From contig BQMO01000023.1 of NCBI GenBank assembly GCA_022180725.1, positions 62,001 to 126,000 on the forward strand: 64,000 bases of DNA. Reading direction: 5' to 3'. The notes beneath the pieces are model-generated. The model did no database searches, was not told the origin of the DNA, and worked only from the letters and a program-made list of their open reading frames with translations. Positions 58,688 through 64,000 of the stretch are shown piece by piece. The DNA is from Phycisphaerae bacterium (GTDB taxonomy: Bacteria; Planctomycetota; Phycisphaerae; Phycisphaerales; UBA1924). A program made the translations under genes and the position numbers. Numbering within the stretch: position 1 is the stretch's first letter; each line of letters starts with the position of its first letter.

Positions 58688-59611
58688 ATGCGTGGCGATG
58701 TGAACACGATGCCGTTGCCGGAGGCCTACGCGGCCCTGGCCGCTTCCGGCCTGGTCACGCGGCTGCTGGAACTCGCGCGCGACGAAGACCTCGGTTTCAC
58801 GGGCGATGCGACCACGGCCGCGTGCCTGGCGACCGACCTGACCGGCGAAGGCCGGGTCGTCATGCGGGATGGCGGCGTCGTTGCCGGGCTGGCGGCGATG
58901 GAGACGCTGTGCGACGTGTTCGCACCAGCGTGCCGGGCCACGGTCATGGTGAACGATGGGGAACGCGTGCCGGCGGACACAACGCTGTGCGTTGTGCGCG
59001 GCCCGATGCGCGAGCTGCTCGCGCTGGAACGCACCATGCTCAACCTGCTCGGGCGGCTGAGCGGCATCGCGACGCTGACCGCGCGATACGTCTCGGCGAT
59101 ACCACCCGGGTCGCGCGCGGCGCTCTACGACACGCGCAAGACCACCCCGGGCCTGCGCGTGCTGGAGAAGTACGCGGTGCGGTGCGGAGGCGGGCGGTGT
59201 CACCGGCTGGGGCTGCACGACGCCGTGCTCATCAAGGACAACCACCTCGCGGGGGTTCCCGTCGGCTCGCTGGGGACGTTCGTCGCGGAAGCGTCGCGCC
59301 GGGCACGGGCGGCGGGACGAATCGCGTTCGTCGAGGTCGAGGTGGACACGCTCGAACAGTTTGAGGCGCTTCTCGCCCTTCCGCGCGGCGTGGTGGACAT
59401 CGTGCTGCTCGACAACATGACGCCCGACCGGCTCCGTCAGGCCGCCGCACGGCGCGACGCGGCGTGCCCGTGGCTGGAACTGGAGGCCTCGGGCGGGGTG
59501 ACGCTGGCCTCGTTGCCGCAGATCGCGGCAACGGGGGTGGATCGGATCAGCGTGGGCGCGCTGACGCATCAGGCCGTATCGCTCGACGTGGGGCTGGACT
59601 TTGAGGCCTGA
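58688..59611 (+). CDS. nadC: Nicotinate-nucleotide pyrophosphorylase (quinolinate PRTase)
   Basis: 307 residues from ATG 58688; an ATG at 58709 is also possible. NadC features are LARDEDLGFTGDATTAA, VVAGLAAMETL, ERTMLNLLGRLSGIATLTARYV, YDTRKTTPGLRVLEKYAVRCGGGRCHRLGLHDAVLIKDNHL (active-site Arg/Lys/His), VEVEVDTLEQFEALL, VDIVLLDNM, LELEASGGVTLASLPQIAATGVDRISVGALTH. It makes nicotinate mononucleotide from quinolinate in NAD synthesis. It is divergent from fabI (56 bp) and 3 bp from the convergent thioredoxin gene. Confidence 0.96.
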   Translation: MRGDVNTMPLPEAYAALAASGLVTRLLELARDEDLGFTGDATTAACLATDLTGEGRVVMRDGGVVAGLAAMETLCDVFAPACRATVMVNDGERVPADTTLCVVRGPMRELLALERTMLNLLGRLSGIATLTARYVSAIPPGSRAALYDTRKTTPGLRVLEKYAVRCGGGRCHRLGLHDAVLIKDNHLAGVPVGSLGTFVAEASRRARAAGRIAFVEVEVDTLEQFEALLALPRGVVDIVLLDNMTPDRLRQAAARRDAACPWLELEASGGVTLASLPQIAATGVDRISVGALTHQAVSLDVGLDFEA

Positions 59612-59614
59612 GGG

Positions 59615-60871
59615 TCAGCGGGCGTTCTTTTCCTTCAGGGCCTTCTCGACGGCCTCGTCGAGCGCCTGGCCTCGCAGGTTGCTGCCGAGAATCTTGCCGG
59701 TATCGCCGTCGACGAGGTAGGTCGCGGGGATGCTGCGGATGGTGTACAACTCGGCGATCTCCGCGCCCCAGCCCTTGCCGTCGGCGATCTGCGTCCAGGT
59801 CATGCCGGCCTTCTGCATGACTTCGGGCATCTTGGGCAGGGTCTTGTCGTTGTCGAGCGAGACCCCGAGCACCTCGAAGCCCTGGGATTTCAGGCGGTTG
59901 TACGCGGCGACGACGTTGGGCATCTCGACCATGCACGGGCCGCACCAGGTCGCCCAGAAGTCGAGCAGGACGATTTTGCCCTTGTAGTCGCTGGGGAAGT
60001 TGAGGACCTTGCCGTCGGTGGTCGTCGCGCGGAAGGTGGTGATGGTCTTGCCGACGGCGTGGTCGGGCGGGAGGGCGACCGCGGGCACCTTGACGTCGGA
60101 GACAGCCACGGAGAACGCGCCGCCATGACGCGGCATGTCCTTGACGATCCACGACTCGCCGCCGATGTTGAACGGGCGGCGGATGTCGAAGGATTCGCCC
60201 TTGCTGTCGAACTTGCCGTTGGCGTTGACGTCCACGAGGAGCACCACGCCCGAGGCATCCTTGTCGCCGGTGACGGCCTTGCCGCGGAAGTCGCCCGTGG
60301 CGTTCTCGTCGCTGAGGATGGCGGTGTACGACTTGCCGCCCAGCGTGAGGGTCCCTTCGTAGGCGTAGTCGCGGTAGTAGAGCAGGGTGCTCTTGAGCGC
60401 GGCCCGGCCCGGGTCGTTCTTGTCGAAGCGGTACATGGCAAAGGACACGGGCAGGGGCGTGCCCGGCTCGCCGATGTCGATCATCGCCGACCCGTTGTAC
60501 TGCGTCGTCGACGTCCCGTCGGGCTTCTTGTTCTCGCGGCCGGCCCACACGGCGGCGGGGTCGTCGGTGAGATCGCCGTTGCCGTTGGAATCCACGAAGA
60601 GTCGGGCGGGTTGGCCGTCCGGCTCGTCGAGGATGAAGTGGAAGACGCGGCCCTCGGCGCCGGCGATCGGGAACACGCCGTACTGCGGGGCGGCGAGGTC
60701 GGCAGGGGCTTTCTTGATCGTCGCCGGCGCGGTTGCGTTGAACGTGGCCCGCTGTGGGCCGTAGTACCCGATCCTGGGCATGGCGCCCGTGGACACAAGT
60801 TTGAACTCGGCGGTCTGCGCGAACGCAAGACTGGAGAGCGACGCCGCCACGAGGCCGATCGAAGTTCGCAT
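59615..60871 (-). CDS. Exported TlpA-like thioredoxin-fold protein with large N-terminal domain
   Basis: 418 residues from ATG 60871. After signal peptide MRTSIGLVAASLSSLAFAQ, residues about 20-275 form an unassigned domain with two Asp/Asn-rich loops that resemble calcium sites: FVDSNGNGDLTDD and VDVNANGKFDSKGE. Residues about 280-418 are a TlpA/ResA thioredoxin domain: FRATTTDGKVLNFPSDYKGKIVLLDFWATWCGPCMVEMPNVVAAYNRLKSQGFEVLGVSLDND, with the WCGPC active site, and SIPATYLVDGDTGKI (cis-Pro). It is a periplasmic thiol-disulfide oxidoreductase. It lies downstream of the dockerin-like gene (37 bp), so the two exported proteins may be co-expressed. Confidence 0.9.
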   Translation of the reverse strand: MRTSIGLVAASLSSLAFAQTAEFKLVSTGAMPRIGYYGPQRATFNATAPATIKKAPADLAAPQYGVFPIAGAEGRVFHFILDEPDGQPARLFVDSNGNGDLTDDPAAVWAGRENKKPDGTSTTQYNGSAMIDIGEPGTPLPVSFAMYRFDKNDPGRAALKSTLLYYRDYAYEGTLTLGGKSYTAILSDENATGDFRGKAVTGDKDASGVVLLVDVNANGKFDSKGESFDIRRPFNIGGESWIVKDMPRHGGAFSVAVSDVKVPAVALPPDHAVGKTITTFRATTTDGKVLNFPSDYKGKIVLLDFWATWCGPCMVEMPNVVAAYNRLKSQGFEVLGVSLDNDKTLPKMPEVMQKAGMTWTQIADGKGWGAEIAELYTIRSIPATYLVDGDTGKILGSNLRGQALDEAVEKALKEKNAR

Positions 60872-60908
60872 GAATCCACTCCAAAGGTGCGCCACTGGCG
60901 CCCACGGG

Positions 60909-61475
60909 TCAACAGATAATGAACATGTATTCGGCGGCTTGTTCGGGATCGCACCCGCCGTCCTGGTACTGACGCATGAACGAATCAAGGTCGGCGTCGT
61001 CGATCACGCCGTCGCCGGTGAGGTCGAGCCAATCGACCATGGGGCCTTCGCGCGCGGCGAAGACGGCGAGGTAGAGCGCCACGTCGCCCTGGTCGATGAC
61101 GTTATCGCGGTTGAAATCCGCCGGGCAGAAGTACTTGAGCCGCCACGGATCGATGCCCACCGCCCCCGGGGGCAGCGACAGGATGTCGATCGGGGCGTTC
61201 AACGCCTCGGACGAGTGCGCGACGCACCCGAGAATGATCACGTTGTCGGTGGTCGCGTCCGTCGTGCTCGCGTGTCCCGTGCCTGGCAGCGCGGTCGTTG
61301 AACGAGATGAGTTACCTGGGTGCGAATCCGGCGCCGAGGGGGTCACCCGGCTCGACAAGGCGGATGATTGAGTGTCGGATGCGGACGCCGAGAACGAGTC
61401 GGTGGAACTCCGCAGCAGCAGCCCCCCGGCCGCCGCCGCGACAATCACCAGAACACCGATCGTGCGGACCTTCAT
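60909..61475 (-). CDS. Exported dockerin-like protein
   Basis: 188 residues from ATG 61475. A signal-anchor (TIGVLVIVAAAAGGLLL), a Ser/Thr-rich linker, then a planctomycete-type dockerin-like module: CPADFNRDNVIDQGDVALYLAVFAAREGPMVDWLDLTGDGVIDDADLDSFMRQYQDGGC, two EF-hand-like loops (DFNRDNVIDQGD; DLTGDGVIDDAD) bracketed by cysteines. Such modules close many secreted planctomycete proteins, though here it is nearly the whole protein. Function and partner are unknown. It is divergent from nothing near; sthA follows on the same strand upstream. Confidence 0.8.
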   Translation of the reverse strand: MKVRTIGVLVIVAAAAGGLLLRSSTDSFSASASDTQSSALSSRVTPSAPDSHPGNSSRSTTALPGTGHASTTDATTDNVIILGCVAHSSEALNAPIDILSLPPGAVGIDPWRLKYFCPADFNRDNVIDQGDVALYLAVFAAREGPMVDWLDLTGDGVIDDADLDSFMRQYQDGGCDPEQAAEYMFIIC

Positions 61476-61574
61476 GACGAATCTCCGTCGATGACCCATC
61501 GTACAGGAATCCCGGACGTATGGATCGTCGAATCGGCGAGATTCGGTTGAAGTTAGGCGAGAAAGGCAGCGGAT

Positions 61575-62993
61575 TCAGACATTCCGCAGTTTGTTGAGGC
61601 CGTTGAGGGCGGCGACCTTGTAGCACTCGGCGAGGGTGGGCCAGTTGAAGACGGCATTGACGAAGTAGTCGACGGTGGCGTTGAAGGCCATGGCGGCCTG
61701 CCCGATGTGGATGAGTTCGGTGGCCCCGGTGCCGATGACGTGCACGCCCAGGATCGTGCGCGACTCCTGGTGGATGAGGAGTTTCAGCATGCCGATCTCG
61801 TCGCCGAGGAGTTGCCCGCGGGCGATTTCCTTGTACTGCGCCACCCCGGCCTCGTAGGGGACGCCCTCCTTGGTGAGTTGCTCCTCGGTCCATCCGACCA
61901 TCGAGATTTCGGGGATGGCGTAGATGCCGTAGGGGAGGAGTTTCCCGTAACTCTCGCAGGCCTGTCCGAACATGTTGCAGGCGGCCATGCGGCCCTGGTC
62001 CATGCTCGTGCTGGCGAGGGCGGGGAACCCGATGACGTCGCCCGCGGCGTAGATGTGCGGCACGTCGGTCTGGTACCGCTCGTTGACCTTGATGCGCCCG
62101 CGATCGTCGGCCTTCAGGCCCGCGGCGGCGAGGTTCAGCGATTCGGTGGCGCCCTGACGCCCGATGGCGTAGAGCAGACAATCCGCCCGGAGCGTCTTGC
62201 CGCTCTCGAGCACCGCCTCGACCATGATGTTGTTCGTGGTCTTGGCCCCCGGGGGTGGCTCGACCTTGCGGATGGTGACGACCTTCTCGCCCATGCGGAG
62301 GGTGACCCCGGCCTGGCGGAGGTGGTACTGGAGGGCCTCGGTAATCTCGGCGTCGATGAAGTCGAGCAGGCGCGTTCGGCCTTCGATGAGGGTGACCTTC
62401 ACGCCCAGGGCCGCGAGCATCGAAGCGTATTCCGTGCCGATGACGCCCCCGCCGACGACAATGATCGAGGCGGGCGGCTCCTTCAGACGTAGGAGTTCGT
62501 CGCTGGTGATGATGTCGGTGTCGTCGAAGTCAATGTTCGTGGGGCGGGCCGGGGACGTGCCGACGGCGATGCAGACTTTCTCGGCGCGGACGTCCTCCCG
62601 GGCGTGCTCCCCGAGAATGTCGATGACGTGCTCGTCCCGGAACGAGGCCACCCCCGTGCGCAGGTCGATGCTGTTGCTGCCCAGGTGCCCGCGGATGAGG
62701 CCGATCTCGTCCTTGATGATGCCCTGGCAGGCGGCGAAGAGGTCGCGGAGGCTCACATGCCGTTTGGCGGCGGCGAAATCGGCGAAGCGGGGCATGAAGG
62801 GGCTTTTGCCGGTGGCGGCAAGGATGGCCTCGCGCAGGGCCTTGCTGGGGATGGTGCCGGTGTTGATGGCCGCCCCGCCCACGACTTCGCATCGCTCGAC
62901 GACGCAGACGGACTTGCCGAGTTTGGCCGCCTGGATGGCGCACTTCTGACCCGCGGGGCCGGAACCGATCACAACAAGGTCGTAGGTGCGCAT
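61575..62993 (-). CDS. sthA: Soluble pyridine nucleotide transhydrogenase SthA
   Basis: 472 residues. FAD site YDLVVIGSGPAGQKCAIQAAKLGKSVCVVE; the CxxxxC disulfide motif of dihydrolipoamide dehydrogenase is replaced by AAINTGTIPSKALREA, as in SthA. NAD(P) site IIVVGGGVIGTEYASMLAALGVKVTLIE and dimer domain FNWPTLAECYKVAALNGLNKL are complete. It converts NADPH + NAD to NADP + NADH. Loss of the redox cysteines separates it from Lpd. Confidence 0.94.
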   Translation of the reverse strand: MRTYDLVVIGSGPAGQKCAIQAAKLGKSVCVVERCEVVGGAAINTGTIPSKALREAILAATGKSPFMPRFADFAAAKRHVSLRDLFAACQGIIKDEIGLIRGHLGSNSIDLRTGVASFRDEHVIDILGEHAREDVRAEKVCIAVGTSPARPTNIDFDDTDIITSDELLRLKEPPASIIVVGGGVIGTEYASMLAALGVKVTLIEGRTRLLDFIDAEITEALQYHLRQAGVTLRMGEKVVTIRKVEPPPGAKTTNNIMVEAVLESGKTLRADCLLYAIGRQGATESLNLAAAGLKADDRGRIKVNERYQTDVPHIYAAGDVIGFPALASTSMDQGRMAACNMFGQACESYGKLLPYGIYAIPEISMVGWTEEQLTKEGVPYEAGVAQYKEIARGQLLGDEIGMLKLLIHQESRTILGVHVIGTGATELIHIGQAAMAFNATVDYFVNAVFNWPTLAECYKVAALNGLNKLRNV

Positions 62994-63042
62994 AGGGAGC
63001 GATCAGCATACCCGAAGCGTGGCGAGGGCGTTGCGGACCAAC

Positions 63043-63068
63043 AAAAATCCCGCCCGGCGGCGGGCGGG
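63043..63068 (-). terminator. Rho-independent terminator of zinc-ribbon gene
   Basis: On the minus strand CCCGCCCG, loop CCGC, CGGGCGGG, then ATTTTTG. It lies 29 nt after the zinc-ribbon stop codon and just upstream of sthA, so sthA is probably transcribed from its own promoter. Confidence 0.85.
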
Positions 63069-63096
63069 GTGGCTTGGTTTATGGAGAACGACAGGG

Positions 63097-63522
63097 TTAC
63101 TCCGAGATTTCGCCGGGCTGAACTTCGTCGCTGTCTCGGAGATGCTTTTGGTAGATGTCGATGGCCTCGTACCACGTAATGTCGCCATGCTCTTTCATGA
63201 TGCGATTGATCTCGCCGGAGTTTCGACCCAAGCCTGCCTCGGCGGCGGCCAGGTCGAAGATGTCGCCTGGTTGCCCATCACGCCGTTCCCAGCGGTACCC
63301 GCACTCGCGGCACTCGCGGTTGGGGAAATCGTCGCCTGTCACGCACCCGCCAAACTTGATGAAGCCGATGCGTTCCGCGGCGAGCACGGCGAGCATCTCA
63401 TGATGCGGGTTGGGCATGTCCGATGCACCAAAGCACGGATGGCCGTATTGGATCTTCACGGTGAGGTGACTCTTGCATTTCGGGCAGATTTTTCGGTCGG
63501 CGACGATCTCTTCGAAGGTCAT
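63097..63522 (-). CDS. Hypothetical zinc-ribbon protein
   Basis: 141 residues from ATG 63522, which has AAGGAG 5 nt upstream; the frame is open further upstream without support. Two CxxC pairs (ICPKCKSHL; RECRECGYRWERRDG) about 60 residues apart suggest a zinc ribbon. Between them is GHPCFGASDMPNPHHEMLAVLAAERIGFIKFGGCVTGDDFPN; the helical C-terminal part includes NRIMKEHGDITWYEAIDIYQKHLRDSDE. Its function is unknown to me. It is divergent from alaS and has its own terminator. Confidence 0.8.
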   Translation of the reverse strand: MTFEEIVADRKICPKCKSHLTVKIQYGHPCFGASDMPNPHHEMLAVLAAERIGFIKFGGCVTGDDFPNRECRECGYRWERRDGQPGDIFDLAAAEAGLGRNSGEINRIMKEHGDITWYEAIDIYQKHLRDSDEVQPGEISE

Positions 63523-63618
63523 GGGACTCCTTGTCAAAGCGCCCGGAAACAGGCCCGCGGCACACGCCGCGCGCGAGGGGCCATGGACCCTAGAAGGGGC
63601 TCTCAAAAAGGCAAGCAG

Positions 63619-63666
63619 GCCGATGCAAGTTCATCGGCACTAGGTTGGCAAGAGCCAACTTGGCTC
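63619..63666 (+). promoter_or_regulatory. Structured region upstream of alaS
   Basis: Three inverted repeats lie within 48 nt: GCCGATG/CATCGGC (7 bp, 6-nt loop, 63619-63638); GTTGGC/GCCAAC (loop AAGA, 63644-63659); and GAGCCAA-C-TTGGCTC (63652-63666). The last two overlap and cannot form together. It may be an operator or RNA switch for alaS. A -10-like TACAAT at 63750-63755 lies downstream. Confidence 0.4.
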
Positions 63667-63764
63667 GAGGGCAAAGAGGACGGTGTGCACACGCTGGGCG
63701 TCGGCGGGGCAGCCGAGGCCGTGGTCGGGAGTCGGGAGGTCGTGTCTTCTACAATCCGCCCCTT

Positions 63765-64000
63765 ATGACGACTCCCTGGCCCGTAGACCGCGTCCGCAAG
63801 ACCTTCATCGACTACTTCGTGCAGAAGAAGGGGCACGCGTTCGTACCCAGTTCGCCGTGTGTGCCCCTGGACGACCCGACGCTGCTGTTCACCAACGCGG
63901 GGATGAACCAGTTCAAGCCGATCTTTCTGGGGCAGGCGGCGGCGAACTCGGACATGGGCCGGCTGAAGCGGGCGGCGAACAGCCAGAAGTGCATCCGGGC
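63765..64000 (+). CDS. alaS: Alanine-tRNA ligase (N-terminal part; runs out of window)
   Basis: The first 78 residues only, with no stop: [57 protein letters not shown], then SQKCIR. This is the AlaS class II motif 1 region ([25 protein letters not shown]). The enzyme attaches alanine to tRNA-Ala. A TACAAT -10 candidate lies 9 nt before the ATG, so the message may be nearly leaderless. Confidence 0.95.
   Translation, partial: MTTPWPVDRVRKTFIDYFVQKKGHAFVPSSPCVPLDDPTLLFTNAGMNQFKPIFLGQAAANSDMGRLKRAANSQKCIR

Noticed and set aside
61575..62993. Dihydrolipoamide dehydrogenase
   Set aside because: The redox-active cysteine pair is replaced by the AINTGT sequence, typical of SthA.
63603..63836. 77-codon minus-strand open frame over the alaS promoter region
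   Set aside because: It overlaps the conserved alaS N-terminus and has no ribosome site or recognisable sequence.

Overview
The window is GC-rich chromosomal DNA, most likely from a flagellated member of the Planctomycetota, probably class Phycisphaerae. The evidence is indirect: a large type II secretion/type IV pilus-like pseudopilin operon, proteins with short C-terminal sorting tails of the form IPSP/VPSP-hydrophobic-RRRR, a planctomycete-type dockerin-like protein, futalosine-pathway menaquinone synthesis (MqnC), a complete fliW-csrA-flagellin module, and many GTG starts with 4-base start/stop overlaps. I see no phage, insertion sequence, CRISPR array, tRNA or rRNA.

Layout. Positions 1-16.3 kb (minus strand) hold a secretion/pilus machine. 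Transcription runs from a GspE/PilB ATPase and PilT, then a second GspE/PilB ATPase, PilC/GspF, and five pseudopilin-like proteins (G-, H-, I-, J- and K-like). The last is a giant protein that leaves the window. Positions 16.5-19.05 kb (plus) hold a stand-alone CoaB and an RluA pseudouridine synthase fused to a methyltransferase. Positions 19.3-33.2 kb (plus) are a late flagellar cluster: flgF, flgG, flgA, flgH, flgI, flgJ, flgN, flgK, flgL, fliW, csrA and two flagellin genes. XerC/D and, convergent to it, a TPR O-GlcNAc-transferase-like protein follow. From 36 kb to the end are mostly housekeeping and exported-protein genes: mqnC with a cytochrome c, glycerate 2-kinase, small membrane proteins, greA, phoX, a 3D-domain protein, htpX, a Lol/MacB-type ABC exporter, gcvH, a TIM-barrel isomerase-like protein with cmk, a large VWA protein, fabI, nadC, a TlpA-like thioredoxin, a dockerin-like protein, sthA, a zinc-ribbon protein and the start of alaS.

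How the parts work together. The flagellar cluster carries its own control logic. Sigma-54-like -24/-12 elements precede flgF, flgI and flgL. The csrA and first flagellin leaders each contain a hairpin with an ACGGA(C/G) hexaloop, the classical CsrA site, and FliW, the CsrA antagonist, is encoded just upstream. The second flagellin has a different leader: a sigma-28-like promoter and mutually exclusive hairpins. The neighbouring glycosyltransferase could modify flagellin.

Other notable points are a FlgH without a lipobox cysteine, a promoter-terminator-gene arrangement at 51.2-51.4 kb, a structured region ahead of alaS, a 7-bp tandem repeat between gspE and gspF, and a REP-like inverted repeat upstream of flgF. 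All functional calls come from reading the sequence; no database search was run.
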